This document shows, piece by piece, positions 17,893-26,972 of a stretch of DNA of 64,000 bases. Source of the DNA: Methylovirgula sp. HY1 (GTDB lineage: Bacteria > Pseudomonadota > Alphaproteobacteria > Rhizobiales > Beijerinckiaceae). Within the stretch, counting starts at the first letter, position 1; every line of letters starts with the position of its first letter. A program made the translations under genes and the position numbers. The stretch spans positions 1,612,001 to 1,676,000 of the forward strand of contig NZ_CP073764.1 of the NCBI RefSeq assembly GCF_019343105.1, in the 5' to 3' direction. The notes under the pieces were generated by a model that worked only from the letters and a program-made list of their open reading frames with translations, was not told where the DNA came from and did no database searches.

Positions 17893-17910
17893 GCACTGCG
17901 CAAGACTCCG

Positions 17911-18240
17911 TCACTTCAAAAGGTCGTTGAAGGGGACCATCGCAGGCGGCGCTTGCGTCTTCGGTTCGGCGGCTTCCTTCAACACTTTGAACACGCGCTC
18001 CTGCAACGGATCCGACTTTTGGAAATCCTCATAGGCACGCGCCAAAGTCGTCCGGCAACGTTCTCTGACTTCGGCCTCGGACAGGCCCTCGAAATCCTCG
18101 CTCGCCAAATACTGCCCCATGCGCTTCATGATATGCAGACGCACGACATTCACTTTCGTGATCTCGTAGGGAACGTCGAGAAGCTTGAAAAACTCCTCGG
18201 CCGAAGGCAGCGTGTTCAGGGTTTTCAGAATCTCGCTCAT
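17911..18240 (-). CDS. nifW: Nitrogenase-stabilising protein NifW
   Basis: The 109-residue product carries the NifW family core: [38 protein letters not shown] and [32 protein letters not shown]. NifW associates with MoFe protein and helps protect or mature it, especially under oxygen. Its start overlaps the cysE stop by 4 bases, indicating translational coupling. Confidence 0.95.
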   Translation of the reverse strand: MSEILKTLNTLPSAEEFFKLLDVPYEITKVNVVRLHIMKRMGQYLASEDFEGLSEAEVRERCRTTLARAYEDFQKSDPLQERVFKVLKEAAEPKTQAPPAMVPFNDLLK

Positions 18241-19010
18241 TTCGCCAATCTCTCTTCAAGCCCCGCCGTTGTCCGCCCGCTGCGGACACGACCCGTGACC
18301 TCTCCTTGCAAATGCGTCAAGCGCGCTTCGAGAAATTCAATGCGGTCCAAAAGCGAACGGATCGCGTCGCCAACCGGATCCGGCATCAAATGATGCTCCA
18401 GATCGATGCGGCCACTCGCGAGACGCCGCCGCTCTTGCGTATTGAGCACAATGCGTCCGGGAATGCCGACCACGGTCACGCCCGGCGGCACATCCTCAAT
18501 GACAACGGAATTCGCGCCGATACGCGCGCCTCGCGCAACCGTGATCGGCCCGAGAATCTTGGCTCCGGCACCGACGAGCACACCGTTCTCAAGCGTCGGA
18601 TGTCGTTTGCCGGGAGTCCATGACACACCGCCGAGAGTCACGCCGTGATAGAGCGTTACGTCGTCGCCGACGACCGCCGTTTCGCCAATGACGACTCCCG
18701 CGCCATGGTCAATGAAGAAACGTCGACCGATGGTCGCACCGGGATGAATATCGACATTCGACACCAACCGACCGAACCACGATAAGAATCGACCGGCAAA
18801 ACGCAATCCGCGCACCCACAGAAAATGCGCGATGCGATGCCAGATGATCGCATGCACGCCGGGATAAGTGAGTAAAGTTTCGACCGCGTTGCGCGCCGCC
18901 GGATCGCGGGCCCGCACGCAACTCAGATCTTCGCCCATCAGCTGCCAGAAGCTAGGCGCAGCTTTGCCGGTCTCCTCTGTTGCGATGTCGGCAGCGACCG
19001 CCTGGCTCAT
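18237..19010 (-). CDS. cysE: Serine O-acetyltransferase (nif-linked CysE)
   Basis: This enzyme makes O-acetylserine for cysteine synthesis. ATG 19010 is preceded by GGAGGAG at 6 bases, which decides the start. The 257-residue protein has the N-terminal SAT helical domain ([42 protein letters not shown]) and the left-handed beta-helix hexapeptide domain with the catalytic [24 protein letters not shown] and GVTLGG stretches. A nif-located copy is thought to raise cysteine supply for Fe-S cluster assembly; nifV lies 2 bases upstream. Confidence 0.95.
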   Translation of the reverse strand: MSQAVAADIATEETGKAAPSFWQLMGEDLSCVRARDPAARNAVETLLTYPGVHAIIWHRIAHFLWVRGLRFAGRFLSWFGRLVSNVDIHPGATIGRRFFIDHGAGVVIGETAVVGDDVTLYHGVTLGGVSWTPGKRHPTLENGVLVGAGAKILGPITVARGARIGANSVVIEDVPPGVTVVGIPGRIVLNTQERRRLASGRIDLEHHLMPDPVGDAIRSLLDRIEFLEARLTHLQGEVTGRVRSGRTTAGLEERLAK

Positions 19011-19012
19011 TG

Positions 19013-20236
19013 TCAGCTCCTCCAATACGGCATCGCCGGCGTGTCATGCGCAAGCGCATGTCGCGACATCCGCACCGCTTCCTGCGACTCGTCGAAGAAA
19101 AGCCGCAGCATTCCGGTCGGCACCGCGGCTTTGGTCAATTCCGCATGCGTTTTGATCTGCTTGAGAATAAGCCGCGCGCATTCCGGCGTCGTCTCCAGCC
19201 CCAGCTCCTTCAGCGCATTGACCACCGCGCCGAGACCGGAATGCTTGCCGAGCACGAGACGATGATGCCGCCCCAACAACGCCGGATCAAGCGCCTCGTA
19301 GCAACGGCGATCCTTCAGCAGACCATCGACATGAATGCCTGATTCATGGGTAAAAACGACGTCGCCCACAATCGCTTTTGCTTCGGGAATGACCCGACCC
19401 GCGGCCGCGGTTACAAGCTGCGCGACGCCCGACAGAGAGCGCATATCGATGCCCGTCTCGACGCCATAAAGCGTCGCCAGCGCAACCGCGACTTCCTCGA
19501 GCGGCGCATTGCCGGCACGCTCGCCGAGTCCGACAACCGTAACGCTGGCGTGATCCGCGCCCGCTCTCAAAGCCGCCAAAGTATTTGCTGTCGCAAGACC
19601 CAGATCATCATGGGCATGAATCTCTATTTCCATGTCCGTCGCAGCACGCAGCCGCTCGATCTTCGCATGAGTCGTAAAGGGATCGAGCACACCGAGCGTA
19701 TCGGCAAAGCGAAACCGGCGCGCACCAGCTTTTTCGGCCCGTTCGATCACTTGCAACAAAAAATCGAGATCCGCGCGCGAGGCATCTTCACCGCCGACGG
19801 CAACGTCGAGCCCTTTATCCTTGGCGTAAGGCACAAGCTTTTCCACGAGCCCCAGCGCATGCGCGCGTCCGGCACCAAATTTGGCGGCGAGCTGAATGTC
19901 CGACACCGGGACCGAAAGATTGACCATCGTCACGCCGGAGGCCACCGCCGCATCGATATCCGAGCGAACCATGCGGCACCAAGCCATGGCCCGAAGCGGA
20001 AGGCGATCGGCGACGATTGCCGCGATCGCGGCGATTTCTTCGCTGCCCATCGCCGGCGTTCCAACTTCGATTTCGCCCACCCCAGCACCAGCAAGCGCCC
20101 GCGCAATCAGGACTTTCTCGTCGATCGAAAAAGCCACCCCCGGCGCCTGCTCTCCGTCGCGCAAAGTCGTGTCATTCAGCACAAACGGCCTGCGCCCCTC
20201 TGTCCACGCCGCGTTTGAATGGCACTCCGTCATCAC
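19013..20236 (-). CDS. nifV: Homocitrate synthase NifV
   Basis: NifV condenses acetyl-CoA with 2-oxoglutarate to homocitrate, the organic ligand of FeMo-co. The 407-residue protein has the DRE-TIM signature [18 protein letters not shown], metal-binding [22 protein letters not shown] and [32 protein letters not shown] and [20 protein letters not shown] fit the homocitrate/isopropylmalate synthase family; lack of the long regulatory domain of LeuA and the location support NifV. It heads the nifV-cysE-nifW group. Confidence 0.95.
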   Translation of the reverse strand: MMTECHSNAAWTEGRRPFVLNDTTLRDGEQAPGVAFSIDEKVLIARALAGAGVGEIEVGTPAMGSEEIAAIAAIVADRLPLRAMAWCRMVRSDIDAAVASGVTMVNLSVPVSDIQLAAKFGAGRAHALGLVEKLVPYAKDKGLDVAVGGEDASRADLDFLLQVIERAEKAGARRFRFADTLGVLDPFTTHAKIERLRAATDMEIEIHAHDDLGLATANTLAALRAGADHASVTVVGLGERAGNAPLEEVAVALATLYGVETGIDMRSLSGVAQLVTAAAGRVIPEAKAIVGDVVFTHESGIHVDGLLKDRRCYEALDPALLGRHHRLVLGKHSGLGAVVNALKELGLETTPECARLILKQIKTHAELTKAAVPTGMLRLFFDESQEAVRMSRHALAHDTPAMPYWRS

Positions 20237-20369
20237 ACACTCTTCTTCGTGCTATTCACCCGCAGAGCGTCCGCTTGCCGCCCAAATCGGCGTCGCCCGG
20301 CTCGCTCATGCGTTTGATCGATGGCGGACCAATACGGCTCGCCGCGGTGACGCGGTTGAGCGTCTCTCG

Positions 20370-20711
20370 TCAAAGTTTCGGCAGGCCGCCGGGACCAACC
20401 GGAATCACGCGGATCATCCGCCCCGTTGCCTCGACAAGCTTGGCCTGGACACCGGTTAAAGTGAGCGACGACAATTGGCAGCCCACACAAGCGCCCGTCA
20501 TTTTGACGAAAACCTTATCGCCCTGCACATCGAGGAGTTCGCAATCGCCGCCATCGCGCTTCAGGTTGGGGCGGATCTCTTCGAGAGTCGCCTCAATCAC
20601 TCTGCGCCTTTCGGCAACGACGGGATCGACCGCCGCGTCGGCGCCCGCCGCCGCATCCGCCATCCCCTCTTCCGCAGCCTTAGTTGCGCTGCTTCCGGCA
20701 GAATTCAGCAT
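20370..20711 (-). CDS. Nfu-type Fe-S scaffold (NifU C-terminal domain)
   Basis: The likely start is ATG 20711 (MLNSAGSSATKAAEEG), 10 bases after the IscA-like gene, giving 113 residues. An Ala-rich N-terminus leads into the Nfu domain: VIEATLEEIRPNLKRDGGDCELLDVQGDKVFVKMTGACVGCQLSSLTL, whose CVGC motif binds a transferable [4Fe-4S] cluster. It corresponds to the third domain of classical NifU; the N-terminal scaffold and ferredoxin domains are absent. Paired with the A-type carrier it likely supplies clusters to nitrogenase proteins. Confidence 0.9.
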   Translation of the reverse strand: MLNSAGSSATKAAEEGMADAAAGADAAVDPVVAERRRVIEATLEEIRPNLKRDGGDCELLDVQGDKVFVKMTGACVGCQLSSLTLTGVQAKLVEATGRMIRVIPVGPGGLPKL

Positions 20712-20721
20712 CTCGAACTCC

Positions 20722-21045
20722 TCAGCTGAACGACTTGCCGCAGGAGCAGCTGCTCTGCGCATTGGGATTTTCGAAAACGAAGCCTGCGCCTTCGAGGCTT
20801 TCGACAAAATCGATGATCATGCCGGTGAGCAAGGTCTGCGAAGCCGAATCGACAAAGACGCGAACGTCGTCGCCGGCGTCGACAATGGCGTCACCCTCAT
20901 TGACGTTGGTGTCGAGCCCGATCTTGTACTTATAGCCCGCGCATCCGCCAGCATCCGCCTTGACACGAAAGCCGGCCCCTTCTTTGCCGGAACGGCTGAT
21001 CGCTTTTTTCACCGCGCTGAGCGCAGTGTCGGTGAGGGAAATCAT
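20722..21045 (-). CDS. Nif-linked A-type Fe-S carrier (IscA/HesB family)
   Basis: The 107-residue product starts at ATG 21045 (MISLTDTALSAVKKAISRSG) with GGAGG 7 bases upstream; the longer open frame lacks homology. Motifs are FRVKADAGGCAGYKYKIGLD and SSCSCGKSFS, giving the three conserved cysteines (C...CxC) of A-type carriers. The gene is the first of an operon with nfu and lies 37 bases from a well-formed sigma-54 promoter, so it is nitrogen-fixation specific. Confidence 0.92.
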   Translation of the reverse strand: MISLTDTALSAVKKAISRSGKEGAGFRVKADAGGCAGYKYKIGLDTNVNEGDAIVDAGDDVRVFVDSASQTLLTGMIIDFVESLEGAGFVFENPNAQSSCSCGKSFS

Positions 21046-21081
21046 GGATGTCCTCCGTGACAAGTCTACATAGCCACCTGA

Positions 21082-21097
21082 AGCAAACTGTATGCCA
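21082..21097 (-). promoter_or_regulatory. Sigma-54 promoter of the iscA-like operon
   Basis: TGGCATACAGTTTGCT on the minus strand matches TGGCAC-N5-TTGCW with one change (T for C at the sixth base). The ATG follows 37 bases later, giving a leader of about 25 bases. Confidence 0.8.
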
Positions 21098-21142
21098 TAG
21101 GGTCGATTTCTTTGATATTCAGCGGTTTTTACCGCCAACGCA

Positions 21143-21158
21143 TGTCGTGATCCCGACA
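21143..21158. promoter_or_regulatory. NifA upstream activator site for the iscA-like operon
   Basis: TGTCGTGATCCCGACA is TGT-N10-ACA, centred about 55 bases upstream of the -24 element. The site is itself palindromic (TGTCG/CGACA). Confidence 0.75.
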
Positions 21159-21357
21159 AGGCCAACACGCCTGTCGGGATCTCGGAAACAGCCGCCGCCG
21201 GCCGATTGAAAGCGCGTTGATCCGCCCAATGCTCGCGCTCGGCCGCGCGTTGGAACGGCTTCTGCCTGGAGTCCGACTTTGTGACCTTGGTTCGCCGAAG
21301 CCCTTCCTTGAGCGCGTCCACGTGCCGCGACGCCTGTTCAGAAATTCGGCGCTCGTC

Positions 21358-21999
21358 TCATTCGACGACCGACGGCTTCCCTTCATGCCCGTTTCGAGCA
21401 AGCGCCGACGGTCCCGATTCATCGCTGTAGCAAATATGAAATTCTGAACAGGAGTCGCAGGTCGGCGACGGGCACATGGTAAAGCCCTCCGACTCGCAGA
21501 TTGCGCGATAGAGAAACCGCTTCCAGCGCATATTGCGCGTATTATTCGCGGCCAGCGATCGGAAATGCCGCATGAGCAACCGCTTGAGATCCGGACGCTC
21601 GGGCAGGCCGAGATCCTCCCACAGATGATTAGGCTCCATAGACCGCCGCGCGATAATGCAGGCCAGCCATTCACCAATCTCGCCGGGCTGGCTGCGATGC
21701 CGCATCAAAAGCTCTCGCAGCATCAATTGCTCGTCGTCGGGCGTTGGCGCTCCCCGTCGCGCCGCCAAATCGGCGATTGTCATGCCCGCAAACGAGGCAA
21801 TGATTTCGAGTTGCTCCGGCGTTACCCCGAGCACACTTTCAATCGAACTTTCCGAAGACTTCGCCTCACGCGCAGCATGTTGCACCAAATGCAACAGCAG
21901 ATCGCGATCGAAGACGTCGTCGCAGCAAGCAGGATCATCAGTTAGCCGCGATGATCCTGGCTTGTCAGCGACGACTGTCTGCGCCGTCCCGACGCCCAT
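21358..21999 (-). CDS. nifQ: NifQ, molybdenum donor for FeMo-co synthesis
   Basis: NifQ is an Fe-S protein that delivers Mo to the NifEN/NifH cofactor-assembly step. The 213-residue product has the family core (LLRELLMRHRSQPGEIGEWLACIIARRSMEPNHLWEDLGLPERPDLKRLLMRHFRSLAANNTRNMRWKRFLYR) and ends with the cluster motif CPSPTCDSCSEFHIC (C-x4-C-x2-C-x5-C). It follows fdxB by 3 bases and closes the nifE operon; a NifA site for the next operon lies beyond its end. Confidence 0.94.
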   Translation of the reverse strand: MGVGTAQTVVADKPGSSRLTDDPACCDDVFDRDLLLHLVQHAAREAKSSESSIESVLGVTPEQLEIIASFAGMTIADLAARRGAPTPDDEQLMLRELLMRHRSQPGEIGEWLACIIARRSMEPNHLWEDLGLPERPDLKRLLMRHFRSLAANNTRNMRWKRFLYRAICESEGFTMCPSPTCDSCSEFHICYSDESGPSALARNGHEGKPSVVE

Positions 22000-22002
22000 G
22001 GC

Positions 22003-22311
22003 TCATGCCTCAAGCGACTCGAGTTCATTGGCCGGCGTATGGGTCTGGCAATCTGTCGGGCACACACGCGCGCAAGCGCCGCAGCCGATGCAGGCGCCGA
22101 TGTCGTTCATTGCCATGACCTTCTTTTCGAAATCCTCGTCGTCCTCTGAGTCGAGCGGAACGATTTCGCCTTCCTCGTTGAGGCCCTTCAGGGTCATGAC
22201 TTCACGCCCGCAGACCTTGTAACAGCGACCGCAGCCGATGCAGGTGTCGGGATCGATCGCCGTCAAAAATTCCGGCACCCACATGCGCCCATCGCGCGTG
22301 TTCTTTTCCAT
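22003..22311 (-). CDS. fdxB: Nif-specific ferredoxin III (FdxB)
   Basis: This 102-residue 2[4Fe-4S] ferredoxin has CIGCGRCYKVCGREV near residue 24 and CIGCGACARVCPTDC near residue 74. A long acidic insert (EEGEIVPLDSEDDEDFEKK) between the motifs is typical of FdxB rather than general ferredoxins. It lies between the DUF683 gene and nifQ in the nifE operon and is thought to supply electrons for cofactor synthesis. Confidence 0.94.
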   Translation of the reverse strand: MEKNTRDGRMWVPEFLTAIDPDTCIGCGRCYKVCGREVMTLKGLNEEGEIVPLDSEDDEDFEKKVMAMNDIGACIGCGACARVCPTDCQTHTPANELESLEA

Positions 22312-22332
22312 CTGTTCGGTTCCTCTCGGACA

Positions 22333-22354
22333 GTCGGCCGCCTAAGCGGCCGAC
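22333..22354. other. Stem-loop overlapping the DUF683 stop codon
   Basis: GTCGGCCGC-CTAA-GCGGCCGAC is a perfect 9 bp stem with a 4-base loop. It spans the stop codon of the small gene and lies 22 bases before fdxB on the minus-strand message, a probable mRNA-processing or stability element. Confidence 0.5.
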
Positions 22355-22542
22355 AGAGAATTCAGCTCAGCCCTTTTGCTTTCAAGCGTTTCGAAAGCTT
22401 CATGCGCACGTTGCGCCACATCCAAAATCTGCTGCCAATTGATCGGCAATTCTTCGGACAGATCGTGCAGATCCATCTTCGCTTGCATCGCCTTGGCAGA
22501 AAGTTTTTTGATTTCCGTTTTTAATGCGTCTACGTCGCTCAT
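22342..22542 (-). CDS. Small nif protein, DUF683/CCE_0567 family
   Basis: The 66-residue product (MSDVDALKTEIKKLSAKAMQAKMDLHDLSEELPINWQQILDVAQRAHEAFETLESKRAEL) is two helices joined by a turn at EELPINW, the fold of the CCE_0567-type nif-cluster proteins. It usually sits between DUF269 and a ferredoxin, exactly as here. Metal binding has been proposed for the family; its role is not established. Confidence 0.88.
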   Translation of the reverse strand: MSDVDALKTEIKKLSAKAMQAKMDLHDLSEELPINWQQILDVAQRAHEAFETLESKRAELNSLSAA

Positions 22543-22557
22543 CGTTCGCCTTCTTTC

Positions 22558-23028
22558 TCAGTAGCGCGCGACGTCCGGGAACTTATTGATCATCTCGACG
22601 CCGGCATTGACCGCCTTCTCACCTTCGTCGGCAAGCTTTTCGAGGCTGTCATAGCCATAGCGATGGACGTCGCGCAGCATCTTGTTGACGACGATCAACC
22701 GGCCCGCCATCAGCACCAGCCGGCCGAATCCTTCGTGCGACATTTTCATCATCGGCGTGACCATGCAGCCCGTGGCACGCTCGATCGAAAGGCCGACTGC
22801 ATTATAGAACAGCTCCAGCCGCCAAATCGTCTCCGGGTCCGGATCGCCGACCAGCGGAATTTCCTTCCGCTTCTTCTTGTCGACGATATAGGGCTCGATC
22901 AGATCGAGGTCCGACTTATTTTCCCAAGCGCCGTGCATGTCTTGCGCGCGCCATTGCTTGATCAGTTCCTTGACGAAAACTGCCTCGGCGGCTGCCGGCT
23001 TGGCTTCAACTTCCGCGACTTCGGCCAT
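22558..23028 (-). CDS. NifX-associated protein, DUF269
   Basis: ATG 23028 ([15 protein letters not shown]) is chosen with AGGTGTG upstream; it gives 156 residues. The DUF269 core is clear: [73 protein letters not shown]. The gene almost always follows nifX in diazotrophs, here starting 9 bases after it, and is taken to act in FeMo-co assembly or storage. Confidence 0.93.
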   Translation of the reverse strand: MAEVAEVEAKPAAAEAVFVKELIKQWRAQDMHGAWENKSDLDLIEPYIVDKKKRKEIPLVGDPDPETIWRLELFYNAVGLSIERATGCMVTPMMKMSHEGFGRLVLMAGRLIVVNKMLRDVHRYGYDSLEKLADEGEKAVNAGVEMINKFPDVARY

Positions 23029-23036
23029 ATCACACC

Positions 23037-23438
23037 TCATTCATCATCGAATTCGAGATCTTTTTCCTGGCCTTTGGCCATGGCTTTACGCAGCCACGGC
23101 GGCGGTGCCGGCGCCTTTAAAACGTCCTGCAGCTTACCGAGAAGCTCGGCGATCGATTCCGGCTCTTTCACCTTCATCGGGAAAATATTATTGGCGACGA
23201 CACGGGCCGCTCCCGAGCCGCCGATCGCAGCCACATAAAGAATTGCGCAATCCTTGATCGCATTGATCTTCGGCTCGAGCTTGTCTTCGTTTCCATCCTC
23301 TTGCAGATCGCCATTGAATTCGATCGATTCGAGGAACTGATTGCCCGCGGGCGAAACATCATAGATCGCGATGTTCTTCGCCCAGCCGAAATGAGCGTCG
23401 ACCCTTTCCAGGTCCTGGGTGGCGAAAGCGACTTTCAT
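23037..23438 (-). CDS. nifX: FeMo-cofactor carrier protein NifX
   Basis: The 133-residue NifX/NafY-fold protein begins [32 protein letters not shown] and has the cofactor-binding-type region [24 protein letters not shown]. NifX carries NifB-co and the VK cluster to and from NifEN. It follows nifN by 40 bases and ends in an acidic tail ([11 protein letters not shown]). Confidence 0.95.
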   Translation of the reverse strand: MKVAFATQDLERVDAHFGWAKNIAIYDVSPAGNQFLESIEFNGDLQEDGNEDKLEPKINAIKDCAILYVAAIGGSGAARVVANNIFPMKVKEPESIAELLGKLQDVLKAPAPPPWLRKAMAKGQEKDLEFDDE

Positions 23439-23478
23439 ACGGCCTCCTTTTTATGTGCGGTTGTTTGGCCTTGGGTGT

Positions 23479-24858
23479 TCAGTGACTCGTCGGAGGCGCG
23501 GGATGTTCCGCTTCGCCCGGCTCCGCGACATGCGGATACCAAGTGTCTGGCTTCACCACGTGCATATTGGCGATGAACATATTGGCGAGATCGAAAAGCA
23601 AATCGCGCCCGCCGCGATAACCCACCGACGTGATATGCGCGGCGCCCAACCGATCGAAGATCGGCAAGCTGATGCGAAACAGCGGGATATGGAGCCGTTC
23701 CGACGCTTGGCGCCCATGCGCGTGGGTCACCAGCAGGTCGCAGCCCGGCGCCATCGTCTCCAAATCCTCGAGGTCGCCGACGAGCACGGATTCCGCCGGA
23801 ACACGCTCGAGAATTGGCAGATTGTTGGTGGACACCGCAGCGGTGAGATGGCAGCCCATTTCGACCAGGAAACTCCCGAAGTCGAACAGGAAATCCGGCT
23901 CCAAACCAATCGCGATTTTTTTTCCGCCGATGTGGAAATGCGCATCCAGCATCGCATCGACCATTTGACTTCTTTGCCGCTTGAACTTGGTCGGCACGTC
24001 CTTGCCGCTGATCTGCGAAATATACGAGATGAACGCATCATTCGGCAGCAATCCGATCAAGCGATCGAACAGTCGATACGGAAGGCCAGTTTTCTTTTGC
24101 AGCGCTTCGGCGGCACGGCGCATATGTTCGCCGATCGCCACGCAATAACTCGCGTCGCCAAGCTCCTCGATCTCTTCGAGCGAAATGCCGCCCAAAGTCG
24201 TCGGCGTGAAGTCATCGGGAATATGTCCGTCAAGCGAAGCTGCGAGATCCGGCAGGAAATAGGGCTCCATGCCGAATGCCTCGATGATGTCCCGCAATTC
24301 GTCGAGATCGCCAGGCGTCATATGGCAGCCAGGCAGAACAACGATTTTCTTCGGATTGCGCGCGACGTCGGCCGGGGGCTCTTTGACGAGCACTTCGATG
24401 ACTTTAGCGACCGTCTTGTCCCACCCGTCCTGCAGCGCATCCTTGAAGTCCGGCGTCGAGACATAGACGAGTTTGACATCATCCAATTCCGGATGCTGCT
24501 GGCGCACGAGCTTGATATAGGCGTCGACGTCGTCGCCCTTCGTCTCGGTGACGCCGGTCGAGCAAATGCCGATCAGCCGCGCCTTCTGCTTGTTCGAAAT
24601 ATTGACGATCGCCTGCTCGACATTTTCATAGCCGCCGAGCACCGTCGCAACCTCGCTCATCGCCGTCGTCTGCAACGGAATGGCTTCCTTGAAATGCCGG
24701 ACGAAAAGCACGAGCCCGAACGAGGTGCAGCCCTGCGAGCCGTGAAACAGCGGCATGCTGTCCTTGATCCCCATGAAGGCGAGCGCACCCCCCACCGGCT
24801 GGCTCATCTTCAGCGGATTGACGGTGCAAGCTTTCTTGGTGACGCTGACTTTAGCCAT
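23479..24858 (-). CDS. nifN: FeMo-cofactor scaffold subunit NifN
   Basis: NifN pairs with NifE to form the scaffold on which NifB-co becomes FeMo-co. ATG 24858 (MAKVSVTKKACTVNPLKMS) gives 459 residues and starts 7 bases after nifE. Cluster ligands are in KACTVNPLKMSQPVGGALAF and LFHGSQGCTSFGLVLFVRHFKEAIPLQTTAMSE, with GICSTGVTETKGDDVDAYI further on. The protein is similar to NifK but shorter at the N-terminus, as expected. Confidence 0.96.
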   Translation of the reverse strand: MAKVSVTKKACTVNPLKMSQPVGGALAFMGIKDSMPLFHGSQGCTSFGLVLFVRHFKEAIPLQTTAMSEVATVLGGYENVEQAIVNISNKQKARLIGICSTGVTETKGDDVDAYIKLVRQQHPELDDVKLVYVSTPDFKDALQDGWDKTVAKVIEVLVKEPPADVARNPKKIVVLPGCHMTPGDLDELRDIIEAFGMEPYFLPDLAASLDGHIPDDFTPTTLGGISLEEIEELGDASYCVAIGEHMRRAAEALQKKTGLPYRLFDRLIGLLPNDAFISYISQISGKDVPTKFKRQRSQMVDAMLDAHFHIGGKKIAIGLEPDFLFDFGSFLVEMGCHLTAAVSTNNLPILERVPAESVLVGDLEDLETMAPGCDLLVTHAHGRQASERLHIPLFRISLPIFDRLGAAHITSVGYRGGRDLLFDLANMFIANMHVVKPDTWYPHVAEPGEAEHPAPPTSH

Positions 24859-24865
24859 CGTTCCC

Positions 24866-26767
24866 TCACTCCGCTGCAATGGCGGGAATCATCTCCGCAT
24901 CCTTCGCCCGAACATCGGCGAGAATTTCGTCGATGGTCTCGCAGCAGCTCTCGCAACCGCCGCCGGCTTGCGTCGCGGCCGTAACCTCCGCCACGGTCAT
25001 CAGCCCCTTGTCGCGGATGACGTCTTCAATCGTGCCGAGGGCAACTTCCTTGCAATTGCAGATCCGCTTCGCGCGCCGCTTTTCCTCGGCCTGGACCGGA
25101 TCGAGATCAATGACTTCGCCACCCCGCGCCGCCATATCTTCCAAAATGCCGTCGATCGTGCTGCGGCAGCCGGTGCAGCCGCTGCCGGCGTGGGTCGTCT
25201 CGATCACTTGCGCCTGCGTCAGCGCGCCGACCAGAACCGCATCTTCGATCGTTCCAAGATCGACCGTCTTACATTTGCAGATCTTCTTGGACCGACGCTT
25301 GGCTTCCGCCTTGGCTGGATCGGCAGCCAGTTCGGCTGCCTCGCGCGCCGCTTCGGCATCGGCCTTGGCCTGCCAGCTATCGGCCGGGTTGGCCCAAGGC
25401 GCCGGCGTGCGGACCTGCTCCCAAATCGGGTTGTACAGCGCCTTATCGATTTCGCGGACCAAATCGACCATGCCCTTATAGCCAGAATAGGCATGGTGCC
25501 GTTCCTGGTTGATGTCGAGCCAGGGCATATTCGCCTTCAGGGCAATGAATTGCGAACGGCCGCCCGACAGCATGATGTCGGCGCGCGCTTCCTTCAGCAT
25601 CTTGTACATTTCGCGCGGCGACATATCGTCAAAGGCATGCGCGTCTTCGCCCATCAATTCCTTGATGCGCTCTTTGTCTTCCTTCGTCGATTTTTTGACG
25701 CTGGTGCCGACGATTTCCATCCCGACCTCTTGCAGCGCCGCCACGACCGACCAAGACTTCACACCGCCGGTGATGAGCAAAACTTTCTTGCCCTTCAAGC
25801 GGGGCAGATAGCTCATGATTTCGTCCCACGCGAGCTTCTCTTCGCGTGCAATGACCGCTTCGGCGCGGTCCATGAACTCCTTCGGCGCGCCGCGGTCGAT
25901 GCACAGCTGCGCCAGCTGGCGGATCGAGTCGCTCATGTCGCCGATGCCGTAAAAGGACCCTTCGAAATAGGGAATCCCATAAAGGTCTTCGAGCTTCCGG
26001 GTGATGTTGATCATCGCCTTCGAGCAGACCATCATTGTCGCCCGGGCCCGATGTGAGCTCGCGACATCGACGTATTTAGCATCGCCCGAGATGCAGGACA
26101 GAATGCGGAAGCCGATCTCCTTCAAAAGCGGCTCGACCTGCCACATCTCGCCGGCGAGGTTATATTCGCCGATAATGTTGACATCGTAGGGAGTCGTATA
26201 TTCCGGCTCGACCGTTCCGATGACATGCGCGAGGAGAGCCTCGCCCGCGAGCTTATTGCCGAGATTCTTCGGTCCGACGAAGCCTGGCGAATTCACCGGG
26301 ACGACCGGTTTACCGAACTTCTTCGAAGCCGCTTTGCAAACCGCGTCGATGTCGTCGCCGATCATCGCGGGAACACAGGTCTGATAGACGAAGACCGCCG
26401 GCGGATCGTATTTTTCGAAGATTTCCTTGATGCTCTTATAGAGCCGCTTTTCGCCGCCGAACACCACGTCGGTTTCGTTGATATCGGTCGTGAAGCCCGT
26501 GCGATACAGCGTCGAACCGGAAGAATAAGCGCCACGATTGTCCCAGCTATTACCTTCGCAGGCGATCGGGCCATGGACAAGATGCGCGACATCGGTGATC
26601 GGCTGCAGCGCGATTTTGGCGCCGTCGAAGGCACAGCCGCCTGCCGCGCCACCAGGTTGCAACTGTTTCGTGCACCCCTTCTTACGTTCTTTTTCCGATT
26701 TAGCGGCGTTTTTCGGGCACGCCGGCTCGTTGAAAACGTCTTGAACTGTGGCTGAAACAGAGCTCAT
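24866..26767 (-). CDS. nifE: FeMo-cofactor scaffold subunit NifE with two C-terminal BFD-like domains
   Basis: NifE forms the alpha subunit of the NifEN scaffold. ATG 26767 gives 633 residues, far above the usual 450-550. Residues 1 to about 470 are ordinary NifE (GGCAFDGAKIALQPITDVAHLVHGPIACEGNSWDNRG, CVPAMIGDDIDAVCKAA, SCISGDAKYVDVASSH). After an Ala/Glu-rich linker come two tandem copies of a [2Fe-2S] domain like bacterioferritin-associated ferredoxin: CKCKTVDLGTIEDAV...GSGCTGC (about 495-550) and CNCKEVALGTIEDVI...GGGCESC (about 567-625). Each has the CxC...CxxC ligand set. The duplication suggests built-in redox or cluster delivery for scaffold work, which is inference. First gene of the nifENX operon. 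Confidence 0.95.
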   Translation of the reverse strand: MSSVSATVQDVFNEPACPKNAAKSEKERKKGCTKQLQPGGAAGGCAFDGAKIALQPITDVAHLVHGPIACEGNSWDNRGAYSSGSTLYRTGFTTDINETDVVFGGEKRLYKSIKEIFEKYDPPAVFVYQTCVPAMIGDDIDAVCKAASKKFGKPVVPVNSPGFVGPKNLGNKLAGEALLAHVIGTVEPEYTTPYDVNIIGEYNLAGEMWQVEPLLKEIGFRILSCISGDAKYVDVASSHRARATMMVCSKAMINITRKLEDLYGIPYFEGSFYGIGDMSDSIRQLAQLCIDRGAPKEFMDRAEAVIAREEKLAWDEIMSYLPRLKGKKVLLITGGVKSWSVVAALQEVGMEIVGTSVKKSTKEDKERIKELMGEDAHAFDDMSPREMYKMLKEARADIMLSGGRSQFIALKANMPWLDINQERHHAYSGYKGMVDLVREIDKALYNPIWEQVRTPAPWANPADSWQAKADAEAAREAAELAADPAKAEAKRRSKKICKCKTVDLGTIEDAVLVGALTQAQVIETTHAGSGCTGCRSTIDGILEDMAARGGEVIDLDPVQAEEKRRAKRICNCKEVALGTIEDVIRDKGLMTVAEVTAATQAGGGCESCCETIDEILADVRAKDAEMIPAIAAE

Positions 26768-26870
26768 CCGAACCTCCTTGCCGCTACGCTTCAAAAGGCG
26801 TTCGGCCATCTTCGCTGTTCGGCGGTCCACTCGCGCGGACGGGGGACCGTCGCCGACGCATCGCTATCTA

Positions 26871-26886
26871 AGCAGGCAGCGTGCCG
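26871..26886 (-). promoter_or_regulatory. Sigma-54 promoter of the nifE operon
   Basis: CGGCACGCTGCCTGCT on the minus strand fits TGGCAC-N5-TTGC with GG and GC at the exact 10-base spacing and changes at the first base and in the first T of TTGC. It lies 104 bases before the nifE ATG. No TGT-N10-ACA was found in the short nifK-nifE gap; an activator site could lie in the nifK end. Confidence 0.65.
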
Positions 26887-26972
26887 CGGCCCGCATGCTC
26901 CTAAGAAAACGGCGAACATGAACTCTTGAAAAGTCCTATGTCCGCCGCCCTCGTCATACATTCATCGCCTGA

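Noticed and set aside
22663..23238. Overlapping plus-strand frames across DUF269 and nifX
   Set aside because: They are antisense shadows of conserved nif genes with no ribosome site or motif.
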